A stretch of DNA of 36,108 bases from Syntrophorhabdus sp. PtaB.Bin047 (GCA_002067235.1 MVQP01000020.1:1-36108); one strand, 5' to 3'; shown: positions 1-14,548, counted from the stretch's first letter. Translations and numbers: made by a program. The notes: a model not told the origin generated them from the sequence alone.

Positions 1-427
1 GGCAAAGAAAGTCATCGCATTGGTAAAACTCCAGTTACAGGCCGGTCAGGCCACCCCCTCGCCTCCGGTCGGCCCGGCGCTCGGCCAGCACGGCGTAAAC
101 ATCATGGAGTTCTGCAAGGCCTTCAACGAAAGGACGAAAAGCCAGGAAGGTACGATCATACCCGCCCTGATCACGATATTTTCGGACAGGACCTTTACCT
201 TTGTGACAAAGACGCCCCCCGCGTCATTTCTTATCAAGAAGGCGGCGAAGCTGGCAAAAGGCGCCCATGCTCCCAGGAAAGAAACAGTGGGCTCCATAAC
301 GAGGTCTTCGATACAGGAGATCGCCCAGCTCAAGATGGTCGACCTCAACGCCAAGGACCTCGAAGGGGCCATGAGGATCATCGAAGGCTCGGTGAGAAGC
401 ATGGGTCTCGAGGTCGTCGAAGGATGA
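1..427 (+). CDS. rplK: 50S ribosomal protein L11 (5' end cut by two bases)
   Basis: L11 binds 23S rRNA in the GTPase-associated centre and forms the base of the stalk that contacts translation factors. The frame runs from base 2 (A-K-K-V-I-A-L-V-K) and base 1 is the G of the lost ATG, so only two bases of the gene are missing. The complete protein would be 142 residues, the usual bacterial length. The proline-rich N-terminal segment ([13 protein letters not shown]) and the C-terminal rRNA-binding domain ending in [10 protein letters not shown] are typical. The in-frame TTG at 20 is internal, not the start. It is first in the window of the rplKAJL-rpoBC cluster; rplA follows after 67 bases. 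Confidence 0.97.
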   Translation, partial: AKKVIALVKLQLQAGQATPSPPVGPALGQHGVNIMEFCKAFNERTKSQEGTIIPALITIFSDRTFTFVTKTPPASFLIKKAAKLAKGAHAPRKETVGSITRSSIQEIAQLKMVDLNAKDLEGAMRIIEGSVRSMGLEVVEG

Positions 428-494
428 TGGAGAACAGCGCCTGGCACGTGCACGACAGCGTGCTGACGCCGACATAACGAAGAGGTGAAACTGG

Positions 495-1196
495 ATGGCA
501 CTTGCAAAAAAATATGTCGAAGCGAGAAAGAAGATCGATCGCGAAAAACGTTATGAGATGGACGAGGCCCTGGACCTCCTGCCGCAGGTCGCGTACGCGA
601 AGTTCGACGAGACCGTGGAACTGGCCCTGAGACTGGGTGTTGACCCCCGTCACGCCGACCAGATGGTCCGTGGCAGCGTGGCACTCCCCAACGGATTGGG
701 CAAATCGGTTCGCGTCCTGGTCTTCGCGAAGGGCGAGAAGGAGAAGGAGGCGCAGGAATCAGGGGCCGATGTTGTCGGCGCCGAGGACCTTATCGAGAAG
801 ATCCAGAAGGGATGGATGGAATTCGACAAGGCCATAGCCACCCCTGACGTCATGGGTATGGTCAGCAAGCTTGGCAAGATACTTGGGCCAAGAGGTCTCA
901 TGCCGAATCCCAAGGTCGGAACGGTGACCTTCGATATCGCGAAAACAGTGAAGGAGATGAAGGCCGGCCGTGTCGAGTTCAGGGTGGACAAGGCAGGCAA
1001 CCTCCATGTTCCCGTTGGTAAGGTAAGTTTTGGAAAAGAGAAGCTTCTTGAAAATCTCAACTCACTCCTCGATGCGGTTAACCGGCTCAAACCGCCCACA
1101 AGCAAAGGAACGTACGTAAAGGGAATGGCGATCAGTACCACGATGAGCCCTGGTATAAAGATCGACCCCTCATATGCGCGAAACCTGACGAAATAG
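495..1196 (+). CDS. rplA: 50S ribosomal protein L1
   Basis: L1 binds 23S rRNA at the mobile L1 stalk that helps release E-site tRNA. In many bacteria it also represses its own operon by binding the mRNA leader. The 233-residue length is normal. The segment around residues 120-145 ([22 protein letters not shown]) is the strongly conserved L1 signature, and the C-terminal part ([21 protein letters not shown]) is also typical. The ATG at 495 follows an AGAGGTGA ribosome binding site. It lies 67 bases after rplK and 136 bases before rplJ; the latter spacer holds a candidate L10 leader. Confidence 0.98.
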   Translation: MALAKKYVEARKKIDREKRYEMDEALDLLPQVAYAKFDETVELALRLGVDPRHADQMVRGSVALPNGLGKSVRVLVFAKGEKEKEAQESGADVVGAEDLIEKIQKGWMEFDKAIATPDVMGMVSKLGKILGPRGLMPNPKVGTVTFDIAKTVKEMKAGRVEFRVDKAGNLHVPVGKVSFGKEKLLENLNSLLDAVNRLKPPTSKGTYVKGMAISTTMSPGIKIDPSYARNLTK

Positions 1197-1202
1197 GGAA
1201 AA

Positions 1203-1293
1203 GGTCAGAGAAAGCAGGTGTGACGCACGGGAACAAGCGTCAGTAAGCGAAGACGGCCTGCCGAGACTTTTCAATTAGCATGGTCTCCCTGAC
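1203..1293 (+). promoter_or_regulatory. candidate L10 (rplJ-rplL) autoregulatory leader
   Basis: The rplA-rplJ spacer can fold into nested helices: GTCAG 1204-1208 with CTGAC 1289-1293, GCAGG 1214-1218 with CCTGC 1257-1261, and TGACGC 1221-1226 with GCGTCA 1237-1242. An unpaired purine-rich segment (1243-1256, containing GCGAAGACGG) resembles the kink-turn part of known L10 leaders. In many bacteria the L10-L12 complex binds such a leader to repress rplJL. The helices are seen in the sequence; the function is inferred from position and family knowledge. Confidence 0.55.
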
Positions 1294-1332
1294 TTTCCAT
1301 ACATATTCTAAAGAAAGGAGGGACAAAAACCA

Positions 1333-1854
1333 TTGGAACGGCAAAAGAAGACAAAGGTTGTTGAGGAACTGGGGTCAAAGCTCAAAGAGCTCGACTGCCT
1401 TTTCCTGGCCGACTTCAGCGGCATGAACGTGGCACAGGTGACAAAGCTCAGAAGAGAGCTGCACAGCGTCGGTACGGATTTCACCGTCGTCAAGAACACC
1501 CTGCTCAGAATTGCCTCGAAAGGCACGAAGGCAGAGGCTCTCTATGACAAGTTCGATGGTCCCAACGCGATCATCTGCACGAACGGTGACCCGATCGGCC
1601 CGGCGAAAGTGATCGCCGGCCTGGCCAAAGAGATTCCCAACCTGAAGATGAAAGCGGGTTACATTGGCAACCGGACCATCACGCCGGAAGAGATCCAGAG
1701 GCTCGCGACGCTTCCGTCAAGAGATGTTCTGCTTGGCAAGCTCGTCGGTGTTCTGAAAGGTCAGCCGGCACGCCTCGTCTACGCGTTGTCGGGGAATCTG
1801 AACAGGCTTATGCTCGTGCTTAATTCGATCAAAGCACAAAAAGAACAGGCATAA
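1333..1854 (+). CDS. rplJ: 50S ribosomal protein L10
   Basis: L10 anchors L7/L12 dimers to the ribosome and joins L11 at the stalk base. The 173-residue product has the conserved N-terminal rRNA-binding region ([29 protein letters not shown]) and a C-terminal helix that carries the L12 dimers. The start is TTG at 1333, placed 12 bases after an AAAGGAGG ribosome binding site; no in-frame ATG fits. rplL follows after 16 bases. Dosage with L12 is probably set by the structured leader upstream. Confidence 0.97.
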   Translation: MERQKKTKVVEELGSKLKELDCLFLADFSGMNVAQVTKLRRELHSVGTDFTVVKNTLLRIASKGTKAEALYDKFDGPNAIICTNGDPIGPAKVIAGLAKEIPNLKMKAGYIGNRTITPEEIQRLATLPSRDVLLGKLVGVLKGQPARLVYALSGNLNRLMLVLNSIKAQKEQA

Positions 1855-1870
1855 AGGAGGATTTAACATA

Positions 1871-2266
1871 ATGAGTATATCACGGGAAGAAGTGATCCAG
1901 TTTATCGAGAATATGACAGTGCTCGAACTCTCCGAGTTCGTCAAGGAATTGGAAGACAAATTCGGCGTCCAGGCAGCGATGCCCATGATGGCCGCGGCAC
2001 CGGGCGCGGCAGCGGGTGGAGCGGCCCCCGCAGCGGAAGCCGCGGAAGAGAAGACCGAGTTCAACGTTACCCTGACGGGATACGAAGCGGACAAGAAGAT
2101 CCAGGTCATTAAGGTCGTCCGCGCCATTACAGGGCTCGGCCTCAAGGAAGCCAAGGATCTTGTAGAAGGAGTACCGAAAGCGGTGAAAGAAGCTGTCTCC
2201 AAAGACGAAGCTGCCAGCATCAAGAAACAGCTTGAAGAAGTCAGCGGACAGGTTAAGGTTGATTAA
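1871..2266 (+). CDS. rplL: 50S ribosomal protein L7/L12
   Basis: L7/L12 forms the multicopy stalk that recruits elongation factors and stimulates their GTPase activity. The protein is 131 residues, slightly longer than the E. coli form. It shows the N-terminal dimerisation helices, an Ala/Gly/Pro-rich hinge at about residues 40-58, and the globular C-terminal domain with the signature [20 protein letters not shown] and a KDLVEGVPK segment. ATG at 1871 is preceded by a strong AAAGGAGG site. A hairpin separates it from rpoB. Confidence 0.98.
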   Translation: MSISREEVIQFIENMTVLELSEFVKELEDKFGVQAAMPMMAAAPGAAAGGAAPAAEAAEEKTEFNVTLTGYEADKKIQVIKVVRAITGLGLKEAKDLVEGVPKAVKEAVSKDEAASIKKQLEEVSGQVKVD

Positions 2267-2284
2267 AAGACAATTGTGCAGGAA

Positions 2285-2330
2285 ACAGGGGTCCGGTTAT
2301 GAAGCGGCAAGCCTCATACTGGATCCCTGT
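2285..2330 (+). promoter_or_regulatory. hairpin in the rplL-rpoB spacer (possible attenuator or processing site)
   Basis: Bases 2285-2297 (ACAGGGGTCCGGT) pair with 2318-2330 (ACTGGATCCCTGT) over 13 base pairs, two of them G-U. ATGA 2299-2302 and TCAT 2314-2317 can extend the stem inside. The downstream bases CTTCAGTTTC are not a full T-tract, so strong termination is unlikely. E. coli has a partial terminator and an RNase III site in this spacer, which lowers rpoBC expression relative to the ribosomal genes. A similar role here is inference. Confidence 0.55.
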
Positions 2331-2366
2331 CTTCAGTTTCAACACCCAAATGAGGTGAAATGATCT

Positions 2367-5300
2367 ATGAAAGAAACCTTCCATAACAGGATATTCCGGA
2401 AGAATTACGGAAAGATCAAGGAGGTTCTCGAGATACCGAATCTCATAGAGATCCAGCTTGATTCCTACGAGAAGTTCTTGCAGAAGGACATCGCGCCGGA
2501 CAAGAGAGATGCGATAGGCCTGCAGGCCGTGTTCAACAGCGTCTTCCCCATAAGGGATTCACATGAGACGACCACCCTGGAGTTCGTGAAGTACGATATG
2601 GGCGATCCCAAGAACTCCGAGGAGGAGTGCATTGTCAGGGGCCTTACCTATGCCGCCCCCATGAAGGTCACCATCCGGCTCGTTGTGTGGAACATAGATG
2701 CCGATACAAAGGCGCGTGATATACGCGCCGTCAAGGAACAGGATGTCTACTTCGGTGAGATACCGCTCATGACGGAGCGGGGAACCTTTATCATAAACGG
2801 AACGGAACGCGTCATCGTCAGCCAGCTTCACCGTTCGCCCGGCGTTTATTTCGACACGGACCAGAGCAAGACCACCATCGGCGGAAGTCTCTCGTACACC
2901 GCCCGCGTCATACCCTATCGTGGTTCCTGGCTCGATTTCGAGTTCGATCACAAGGAACTCGTTTATGTGAGGATCGACAAGAAAAAGAAGATACCCGTCA
3001 CCCTCTTTCTCAAGGCGCTGGGTTATTCGGAGAAGGAGATTCTCGATTACTTCTACGAGAAAGAGACGATCGTCGTCAAGGACAGGAAGTTGTTCAAGGA
3101 AACACCGCTTGCTCTGCTTGTGGGCCAGAAGGCGCCTTCGGACATCATCAACGAAAAGACCGACGAGGTGCTGGTCAAGAAACACAAGAAGATCACGAAG
3201 GCCGTCATCAAGAAGATGGAGCAGGCCAATATCCATGCGATCCCCGTAGGCGAAGAGGACATCATCGGCAAGGCGACCTCGGGCGACATCATCGATCCCA
3301 AGACGAAAGAGGTTCTTATACCTATAAACAAGGAGTTGACCGCGGAAGACCTGGAGACCCTTGTTGAGAAGAAGGTGAAGAACTTCGAGATCCTTTTCAT
3401 AGACAACCTCAACGTAAGCCCCTCGCTGCGCAACACCCTCAATATCGACAAGGTCGTCACGAAGGAAGACGCCCTCATCGAGATATACCGTAAACTGAGG
3501 CCCGGCGACCCGCCCACCATCGAGTTTGCCGAGACGCTGATACAGAACATGTTCTTCAGTCCCGAGAGGTATGATCTTTCCCGGGTCGGCAGGCTCAAGA
3601 TCAACCATCGCCTCGGCATCGACGTCGCCTTGGACACGACCATCCTCCGGAGGGAGGATATCATCGAGGTCGTGCGCCAGCTCCTCAAGCTGAAGGATGC
3701 CCGCGGACCGGGAGATGATATCGACCATCTCGGCAACAGGAGGGTCCGCACCGTGGGCGAACTCCTCGAGAACCAGTTCAGGATGGGTCTTGTGCGCATG
3801 GAGCGCGCCATCAAGGAGAGGCTGACCTTTCCCGAGATGGAAACGCTCATGCCCCATGACCTTGTCAATCCCAAGCCTGTTGCCACCGCGGTCAAGGATT
3901 TCTTTGCCTCGAGCCAGCTCTCCCAGTTCATGGACCAGACGAACCCGTTGAGCGAGATCACCCACAAGCGCAGGCTTTCCGCGCTGGGTCCGGGGGGTCT
4001 CACACGTGAAAGGGCCGGTTTTGAGGTGCGCGACGTTCATCCCACCCACTATGGAAGGATATGTCCCATTGAGACCCCTGAAGGTCCCAACATCGGCCTT
4101 ATCGCCTCGCTGTCCACCTTCGCGAAGGTCAACGAGTTCGGTTTTATCGAAGCGCCGTACCGCCAGGTCGTGGACAAGAAGGTTACCGACAACGTCAAGT
4201 ACCTGAGCGCCCTCGAGGAGGAGCAGTACTATATCGCGCAGGCCAACGCCCCGGTGGACAAAGAAGGCAGGCTTGTGGGCGAGCTGATTCCCGCTCAGAA
4301 GGGCGGCAGCGTCTTCCTCGTCAGCCCCGACCAGGTGGAATTCATGGACGTGTCCCCGAAACAGCTTGTCAGCGCCTCAGCGGCGCTTATCCCCTTTCTC
4401 GAACATGACGACGCCAACAGGGCGCTCATGGGTTCCAACATGCAGCGCCAAGCGGTGCCGCTGCTCACCACAGAGGCCCCCATAATCGGCACCGGCATGG
4501 AGCGCGTTGTCGGCAGAGACTCCCGCGTTACCATCATGGCCCGTCACGACGGCGTCATCGAAAGCGTCGATGCGAGCCGCATCATTCTCAAGTACGAAGA
4601 GAAGAAAGGCCACGACGAGACGGCCACGAAGATAGATGTGTACAAACTGCTCAAGTTCCGGCGTTCGAACCAGGACACCTGCATCAACCAGCGTGTCATC
4701 GTCAGGGAAGGGGATTTCGTGAAGAAAGGCGATGTCCTCGCCGACGGTCCATCGACGGACAGGGGCGAACTCGCCCTCGGCAAGAACGTCATGGTCGCCT
4801 TCATGCCCTGGAGGGGGTACAACTACGAGGACTCCGTTCTGATCAACGAGCGGCTGGTAAAGGAAGACGTTTTCACGTCAATCCACATTGAGGAGCTCGA
4901 ATGCGTGGTCCGCGACACGAAGCTCGGCAAGGAAGAGGTGACGAGGGACATTCCCAACGTCGGCGATGACGCCCTGAAGGACCTCGACGAAAGCGGTATC
5001 GTCAGGATCGGAGCAACGGTCAAACCGGGCGATATACTCGTCGGCAAGGTGACGCCCAAGGGCGAGACCCAGCTTACCCCGGAGGAGAAACTGCTGAGGG
5101 CCATCTTCGGCGAGAAGGCCGGGGACGTCAAGGACACGAGCCTCAGGGTCCCCCACGGCATAGAGGGCATCATCATCGACGTCAAGGTCCTCTCAAGGAG
5201 AGGCATCGACAAGGACGACCGCAGCCGCGACATCGAGGATAAGGAGATATCGAATATCCTGAAGGACCAGGAAGACCAGATCAAGATCATCCTCGACAGC

Positions 5301-6482
5301 AAGAAAGCAAAGATAGCGGAGCTTCTGGAGGGCAGGCCAGCTCCCGCCGATATCAAGGACGGCAAGGGCAAGGCCCTGCTCAAGAAAGGCGAGGCCTTCA
5401 CGAGAGAGAAGGTGGATTCCCTGAGCTTCGACAGGCTTCAGGACATACAGTTCGGAGACGAGGAACTGCAATCCCGGATAACGAAGCTCGTGGAGAGCAA
5501 GGAGAACCAGGTCGAGCTTATCCACATCATATATGAGGACAAGATCAACAAGATAAAGAAAGGCGACGAGCTGCCTCCGGGCGTCATCAAGACCATCAAG
5601 GTCTACGTTGCCATGAAACGGAAGGTCGCCGTGGGTGACAAGATCTCGGGGCGCCATGGGAACAAAGGTATCGTTTCCGTCATCCTCCCCGAGGAGGACA
5701 TGCCTTTCACCGACGACGGAACGCCCATCGACATCGTCCTCAATCCCCTCGGCGTTCCCTCCCGTATGAATGCGGGCCAGATCCTCGAGACCCACCTGGG
5801 GTGGGCCGCGAAAGAGATGGGAAAGCGCATCGGTGAAATGGTGGACAGCTATTACCAAGGTCGCGCCGATTCCCAGGCCGTCAAGAAACTCCTCAAGAAG
5901 ACGTTTTCCAATAACGAGCTCAAGGGTGTTATCGACCGTCTTGACGACGATGAGATCGCATCCGTCGCGGAGGCGATGAGAAAGGGCGTGAACATTGCCG
6001 TTCCTGTCTTCGACAGCGCCAAGGAAGAGGAGATCAGGGAGTTCTTCAAGATGGCTGGCCTCGTCGATTCCCGTCAGACAACACTTTACGACGGCAGGAC
6101 GGGCGAGACCTTTCATCACAACATAACCGTCGGGAACATGTACTTCCTGAAGCTTCACCATCTCGTCGACGACAAGATACATGCCCGGTCGATCGGCCCT
6201 TACTCACTTGTGACCCAGCAGCCCCTGGGCGGCAAGGCGCAGTTCGGCGGCCAGAGACTGGGTGAGATGGAGGTCTGGGCCCTCGAAGGGTACGGAGCAG
6301 CCTACTCCCTGCAGGAATTCCTTACCATCAAGTCCGACGACGTCAATGGAAGGATCAGGGCCTACGAGGCGATCGTCAAAGGCGAGGATGTCCTTGAACC
6401 GAATCTGCCGGAGTCTTTCAACGTTCTGGTCAAGGAACTGCAGGGACTGTGCATCGACGTAGAGCTCCTCAAAGAAGAGTAA
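2367..6482 (+). CDS. rpoB: RNA polymerase beta subunit
   Basis: Catalytic beta subunit of RNA polymerase, 1371 residues, the usual size for proteobacteria-like lineages. The rifampicin-binding region near residues 515-545 ([19 protein letters not shown], then [11 protein letters not shown]) has the sensitive-type residues at the usual Asp, His and Ser positions. HGNKG near residue 1097 and the C-terminal [20 protein letters not shown] near residue 1288 are the conserved catalytic and clamp-contact regions. The ATG at 2367 follows a GAGGTGA site. rpoC starts 15 bases after the stop, so the two are co-transcribed. Nothing is odd within the reading frame. Confidence 0.99.
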   Translation: MKETFHNRIFRKNYGKIKEVLEIPNLIEIQLDSYEKFLQKDIAPDKRDAIGLQAVFNSVFPIRDSHETTTLEFVKYDMGDPKNSEEECIVRGLTYAAPMKVTIRLVVWNIDADTKARDIRAVKEQDVYFGEIPLMTERGTFIINGTERVIVSQLHRSPGVYFDTDQSKTTIGGSLSYTARVIPYRGSWLDFEFDHKELVYVRIDKKKKIPVTLFLKALGYSEKEILDYFYEKETIVVKDRKLFKETPLALLVGQKAPSDIINEKTDEVLVKKHKKITKAVIKKMEQANIHAIPVGEEDIIGKATSGDIIDPKTKEVLIPINKELTAEDLETLVEKKVKNFEILFIDNLNVSPSLRNTLNIDKVVTKEDALIEIYRKLRPGDPPTIEFAETLIQNMFFSPERYDLSRVGRLKINHRLGIDVALDTTILRREDIIEVVRQLLKLKDARGPGDDIDHLGNRRVRTVGELLENQFRMGLVRMERAIKERLTFPEMETLMPHDLVNPKPVATAVKDFFASSQLSQFMDQTNPLSEITHKRRLSALGPGGLTRERAGFEVRDVHPTHYGRICPIETPEGPNIGLIASLSTFAKVNEFGFIEAPYRQVVDKKVTDNVKYLSALEEEQYYIAQANAPVDKEGRLVGELIPAQKGGSVFLVSPDQVEFMDVSPKQLVSASAALIPFLEHDDANRALMGSNMQRQAVPLLTTEAPIIGTGMERVVGRDSRVTIMARHDGVIESVDASRIILKYEEKKGHDETATKIDVYKLLKFRRSNQDTCINQRVIVREGDFVKKGDVLADGPSTDRGELALGKNVMVAFMPWRGYNYEDSVLINERLVKEDVFTSIHIEELECVVRDTKLGKEEVTRDIPNVGDDALKDLDESGIVRIGATVKPGDILVGKVTPKGETQLTPEEKLLRAIFGEKAGDVKDTSLRVPHGIEGIIIDVKVLSRRGIDKDDRSRDIEDKEISNILKDQEDQIKIILDSKKAKIAELLEGRPAPADIKDGKGKALLKKGEAFTREKVDSLSFDRLQDIQFGDEELQSRITKLVESKENQVELIHIIYEDKINKIKKGDELPPGVIKTIKVYVAMKRKVAVGDKISGRHGNKGIVSVILPEEDMPFTDDGTPIDIVLNPLGVPSRMNAGQILETHLGWAAKEMGKRIGEMVDSYYQGRADSQAVKKLLKKTFSNNELKGVIDRLDDDEIASVAEAMRKGVNIAVPVFDSAKEEEIREFFKMAGLVDSRQTTLYDGRTGETFHHNITVGNMYFLKLHHLVDDKIHARSIGPYSLVTQQPLGGKAQFGGQRLGEMEVWALEGYGAAYSLQEFLTIKSDDVNGRIRAYEAIVKGEDVLEPNLPESFNVLVKELQGLCIDVELLKEE

Positions 6483-6497
6483 CAAGGAGGAACAACC

Positions 6498-10678
<4,181 letters not shown>

Positions 10679-10682
<4 letters not shown>

Positions 10683-11494
10683 GGGTTGCGGAGCTTCCGT
10701 TCCGCTATCACGGCCTCTTCGCTTTTCGGATAAAGCTCTATCACCCTTTTCAGGAGGGTGGTGGAGCTTTTCTTGTCATTTGTCAGCCGGAAGGCCTCGG
10801 CCTGTGACAGGAGGGCCCTCGGGGCCTTTTCGCTCTTGGGATGCTTGTCAATAACCTCCTGGAAATAGAGTATCGCCTTGTCATAGTTCTTGAGGTTCAT
10901 GTAGCATTCGCCGATCCAGTAGAATGCGTTGGATGCGAGCGGCGTGCCGCTGTAAGTCTCCGTGAAGGCCGTGAACTTCGTCACCGCGTTCTCGTACTGC
11001 CCGCGCTGAAAGCTCTCGAATGCCTCCTTGTACGCCTCTTCGTAGCGTGCGTCCGTCTTCGGGGCCTTTTCGGGCCCTTTGGTTTCCTTCGTGGTGGATA
11101 TCGGGGGCAGTTGCTCGGGGGTGCGTTTCGTGGCGGCCATGGTCTTCGTTTCCGCCCAGTAGGTCTTGATCTGGTAATCGAGCTCGTCGAGCTTTCCCAT
11201 GATGGTGCGCATCTTCTCGTCGCGGGAGTCCACCGAAGAGTACATGGTGACGACCTGCTTGCTCAGGTTCTCCTGTTCCCTTTCTATCTTGGAAAGCCGT
11301 GCCTCCGCGTCCTGGCGGAATTGATAGAAATCACCCTGAAGGGTGGTCATGTTCCCCTGGAGCTTCGTCGCCTCTTCCGTGGTTACGCATCCCGCCAGAA
11401 GAGATGCGCAGAGGAAGGACAGCACTAGGAGGCATCCGGGAAAGGCTGTAAGGCGAAAAGACTCCTTGCCGCCGATGATGGATCTGTATTTCAT
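10679..11494 (-). CDS. cpoB: Tol-Pal system protein YbgF/CpoB-like lipoprotein
   Basis: CpoB (YbgF) works with Tol-Pal to coordinate outer-membrane constriction with septal peptidoglycan synthesis. This 271-residue protein has a signal peptide ending in a lipobox (LLAGC, Cys36), so it is predicted to be lipid-anchored, unlike the soluble E. coli form. A coiled-coil segment follows (about residues 45-120). The C-terminal TPR region (about 150-270) has the family pattern [21 protein letters not shown] and [19 protein letters not shown]. The ATG at 11494 has an AAGGGGTG site and lies four bases after the pal stop, so it is translated as the last gene of tolB-pal-cpoB. Confidence 0.9.
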
Positions 11495-11497
11495 TGC

Positions 11498-12040
11498 TCA
11501 CCCCTTCCGGTCGAGTTTGAAATGGGCCCGCCTGTTCTTTGCCCAGGCGTCCTCAGTCTTTCCCGTATCCACGGGAAGCTCCTTGCCGTAGGATATCGTG
11601 CGGATCCTGCCGCCTTCTATGCCCAGCTTGAGAAGGTACGCCTTCACGGCCTCTGCCCTCTTTTGCCCCAGGGCAAGGTTGTAATCGACGGTGCCCCGTT
11701 CGTCGCAGTGGCCTTCGATAACGATCCGAACACCCCTGTCCTCTTTCATGAAGGAGCCAACACCTTCTATCTTGGGCAGCTCTGAGCTGTTCACGGCGTA
11801 ACTGTCAAAATCGAACTGGACGTCCTTGAGTATTCCGGCAAGGCGTTCCTGTTCTCTCAGGAGACGATCGCGCTCCGCCCTGGCCAGTTCTTCTTCACTG
11901 ATGCCTGTCCTGTCCTTGTCCTTGTCGGACAGGGACCTGTCCGTCGCGCTTGTCGCCGGGGGCGTGGTCTGAACCGCTTTCGGCGCGCACCCGACGGCAG
12001 CGAAGATCAATGCCACCAGAAGAATCAGAATCTTTTTCAT
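11498..12040 (-). CDS. pal: peptidoglycan-associated lipoprotein Pal
   Basis: Pal anchors the outer membrane to peptidoglycan and binds TolB. The start is set at 12040, where ATG follows a GGGGAGGATTT site; a longer frame upstream to 12160 has no signal peptide at its start. The 180-residue product has a lipoprotein signal (lipobox AAVGC, Cys18), a charged linker and a C-terminal OmpA-like domain with FDFDSYAVN near residue 75 and the peptidoglycan-binding stretch GHCDERGTVDYNLALGQKRA. It lies 55 bases after tolB and four bases before cpoB. Confidence 0.96.
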   Translation of the reverse strand: MKKILILLVALIFAAVGCAPKAVQTTPPATSATDRSLSDKDKDRTGISEEELARAERDRLLREQERLAGILKDVQFDFDSYAVNSSELPKIEGVGSFMKEDRGVRIVIEGHCDERGTVDYNLALGQKRAEAVKAYLLKLGIEGGRIRTISYGKELPVDTGKTEDAWAKNRRAHFKLDRKG

Positions 12041-12095
12041 AAATCCTCCCCGTTCTGTATTGTGCCCTTCCTTTTGTTCATCCCTTCTTTGCCCC

Positions 12096-13388
12096 CTATG
12101 GTGCAAATCTCGGTTGCTCCTCGGCAAAATCGGTGAAACGCAGGGTCCTCTTGTTGTCACCGTTGAAAAGCATGACGTTCAGCCTGTTGACGCCTCCCTT
12201 CAAGGACGTGTAGATGATGTAGCGGCCGCAGGCCGAGAACTGAGGCGAATCGTTCACGGTGCCGTCGTTGGTGAGTACCCGTTGGTTCGAGCCGTCGGCG
12301 TTCATTGTGCATATCTCGAAGCCCCCCGATATGTTCGCCACGAAGGCAATGAGGTCACCCTTGGGCGAGAAAGCCGGGGCGCTGTTGTATTTGCCGTGGT
12401 AGGTCAGTCTCTTGGGCTCACCCGAGGGGAGCGCTTTGGAGAAGATCTGGGGGCTTCCGAACATGTCGGATACGAAGACGAGGCGGGAGCCGTCGGGTGA
12501 GACCGTGGGTGAGGTGAGTATGCCATCACGCTGGACGAGGATCTTCTTGCTGCGGCTCCCCACGTCGAAGGCGTAGATGGTCGATGTCCTGCCCGACGTG
12601 TGGGAATAGACAAGCGTCGAGTTGCCAAGCCACGACGTGCCGATCTTCATGCCTTCCGAACGATCGACAAAGATCTCGCTCTTCCTGTCGAAATCGGTGA
12701 CGTAGAGGTTGGGTCTGCCCTCCCGGTAGGATGTGTAGGCGAGGTACTTTCCGTTCGGGGAGAGCGATGGAGAGAGCGTAATGCTCCTGTAATTGGTCAG
12801 GCGTGTCACGTTCTGACCGTCGAAGTCGGTCAGGTAGATCTCTTTCAGGTTCCTGCGGCCCGCCGTGAAAAGTACGCGGGAGCTCATGATGCCCTTTTCG
12901 CCGGTGACGGCGAAGATGATGTCGTCGGCGAGCCTGTGCGTCACCCGCCTCCACTCGTTCTGCTTGGCTTTGTAGCGCTTCGCCAGCACCATCGATCCGT
13001 CGAGGGTGTCATAGACAAAGGCCTCCAGGCTGAGCTCGCCGTTCGCCACGGAGAGGCGCCCCTTGCAGACGATGTCGATCCCGATGGAGCGCCAGGAGGC
13101 GAACTTGACCTCTGACTTTTCCACGCCCTCGTCGAGAAGCTCCTTGTCGATGAGGGAAGCGGGCGCCGTGATGAAGAACCCCGAAAAGTCCAGGTCCTTG
13201 TTCAGGAGGTCGCTCATCCCCAGGGAAGACCCGGCTGCCTTTTCCCCTTTGAAATAGGGAACGCCGATGGTGATCTTCTTGAAGGTTTCGCCGGTAATGG
13301 TCAGATAGACCTTGGCCTGCGACACCGGCGCCAGCATCAGCATGACCGCGAAAGCGGACACGATGGCCACGAAGCTATGCTTTTTCAT
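12096..13388 (-). CDS. tolB: Tol-Pal system periplasmic protein TolB
   Basis: TolB is a periplasmic beta-propeller that shuttles between Pal and the inner-membrane Tol complex. The 430-residue protein starts with a Sec signal peptide (cleavage likely after Ala25 in VSQA). The N-terminal TolB domain follows, then WD40-like repeats of the form LSPNGKYLAYTSYREG, VSPDGSRLVFVSD and FSPKGDLIAFVA. ATG at 13388 follows a GGAGAAG site. The start overlaps the end of the upstream LysR gene by 14 bases. tolQ, tolR and tolA are not in the window and must be elsewhere if present. Confidence 0.96.
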   Translation of the reverse strand: MKKHSFVAIVSAFAVMLMLAPVSQAKVYLTITGETFKKITIGVPYFKGEKAAGSSLGMSDLLNKDLDFSGFFITAPASLIDKELLDEGVEKSEVKFASWRSIGIDIVCKGRLSVANGELSLEAFVYDTLDGSMVLAKRYKAKQNEWRRVTHRLADDIIFAVTGEKGIMSSRVLFTAGRRNLKEIYLTDFDGQNVTRLTNYRSITLSPSLSPNGKYLAYTSYREGRPNLYVTDFDRKSEIFVDRSEGMKIGTSWLGNSTLVYSHTSGRTSTIYAFDVGSRSKKILVQRDGILTSPTVSPDGSRLVFVSDMFGSPQIFSKALPSGEPKRLTYHGKYNSAPAFSPKGDLIAFVANISGGFEICTMNADGSNQRVLTNDGTVNDSPQFSACGRYIIYTSLKGGVNRLNVMLFNGDNKRTLRFTDFAEEQPRFAP

Positions 13389-14274
13389 TTCTTCTCCATT
13401 TGTCGATTATTTCCATGAGAACCTTCACCTGTGGAAGGATCGTCTTTCCTCTTCGGGTGATCGTAAAGAAGGACCTCTTTATCTCAGGCAGGCCCCGGAC
13501 AGACACCTCTCTGAGCTTGCCCGCGGCGACCTCGCCGGCCACCGCGATGCGTGATATGTAGGCCATTCCCATACCGTTCATCACGGCCTGCTTGATGGCC
13601 TCGTTGTCGGACAGTTCCGCGACCACGTTGAGGCCGCCCTTTCGGAAATCCTTGAGTTTCGCCAGTGCCGTCTCAAGGGTGTTCCGCGTACCGGAGCCCC
13701 TCTCTCTTGCGATCACCGGTCGGTCCATGAGCTCCGCGAGCGTTATGGTCCCGGGATGGTCGGGCGGGGCGATGAAGATTATGGTGTCGTCGATAAGCTT
13801 CTTGAAGTCGACCTTGCTCGTTTCACTCCTTGCGCCGACCATGCCGATGTCAAGCAGGCCGATCTCCATCTTGTCCAGGATGTCCTTCGTATCGGATATG
13901 ACCAGCTCAAAGTTGATGCCGGCGTAGTGCTCCTTGAAGGTGCACAGGAGGCGGGGCATGATGTAAATGCCGGGAATGGTGCTTGCACCGAGGGTCATCT
14001 TCCCTTTCTTGAGCCCCCTGAAGGATGCTATGGCCTCGATGGTGTCCTTCTTGAGGTTCACGATATCCATGGCGTACTGGAGCAGGATCTCACCGGCTTT
14101 TGTCAGGGTCACCGTCCGTTTCGTACGGTCTATGAGCCTGACGTCAAAAAAGCGTTCGAGATCGACGATCTGTTTGCTCACAGTGGGCTGGGTTATGCAG
14201 AGTTCATCCGCCGCCCTGGTGAAACTCCTGAGCTCGGCGATCTTGAGAAATGTCTCGATATGCCTTAATTCCAT
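13375..14274 (-). CDS. LysR-family transcriptional regulator
   Basis: A 299-residue LysR-type regulator. The N-terminal winged helix-turn-helix covers residues 1-60 (ETFLKIAELRSFTRAADELC, then TQPTVSKQIVDLE). A periplasmic-binding-protein-like effector domain follows (about 90-295), with TIPGIYIMPRLL and LLDIGMVGA. The effector cannot be named. The gene ends inside tolB (14-base overlap), suggesting co-transcription with the Tol-Pal genes. It is divergent from the VorB-type oxidoreductase operon at 14615, the usual arrangement of a LysR regulator and its target. A T-N11-A dyad in the spacer supports that link. The start ATG at 14274 has a weak AAGG site. Confidence 0.93.
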   Translation of the reverse strand: MELRHIETFLKIAELRSFTRAADELCITQPTVSKQIVDLERFFDVRLIDRTKRTVTLTKAGEILLQYAMDIVNLKKDTIEAIASFRGLKKGKMTLGASTIPGIYIMPRLLCTFKEHYAGINFELVISDTKDILDKMEIGLLDIGMVGARSETSKVDFKKLIDDTIIFIAPPDHPGTITLAELMDRPVIARERGSGTRNTLETALAKLKDFRKGGLNVVAELSDNEAIKQAVMNGMGMAYISRIAVAGEVAAGKLREVSVRGLPEIKRSFFTITRRGKTILPQVKVLMEIIDKWRRNEKA

Positions 14275-14447
14275 TCATAAAACCTTAAGACAGATGCCCC
14301 GGCAAATGCAACATAAATGTTCCGCCTTGTTTTTCAAGGCCCCGGGCCTTGAAAGGGGGTCCGTCAGGATCGAAAAACCCATCATAGCGATAAGTGTCAC
14401 GGACAGGCACAATGTTCCCGGTTTCGCCGCAGCCGCATATGATTGTC

Positions 14448-14462
14448 ATTCTGTGTATGAAT
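14448..14462. promoter_or_regulatory. candidate LysR-type operator (ATTC-N7-GAAT)
   Basis: ATTC 14448-14451 and GAAT 14459-14462 form an exact dyad with a 7-base centre and contain the T-N11-A pattern of LysR boxes. It lies about 86 bases upstream of the -35 element of the oxidoreductase promoter and 174 bases from the LysR start. That fits an upstream recognition site in a divergent LysR arrangement. Short dyads occur by chance, so this is tentative. Confidence 0.4.
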
Positions 14463-14548
14463 TAATATAGAAAGAACCGGCCATGTTTGCAACTTAATTC
14501 TGCAGATCGCCGGGGATGGGCCCGTGGAAAACCTAGTCCACAAAAAAG

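Noticed and set aside
2559..4049. 496-codon minus-strand open frame inside rpoB
   Set aside because: It is the antisense shadow of a highly conserved gene in GC-rich codons; it has no family signature and no ribosome binding site of note.
12041..12160. Longer N-terminus for Pal
   Set aside because: The upstream 40 codons overlap the tolB 3' end, lack a signal peptide, and the ATG at 12040 has a strong ribosome binding site and begins a clear lipoprotein signal.
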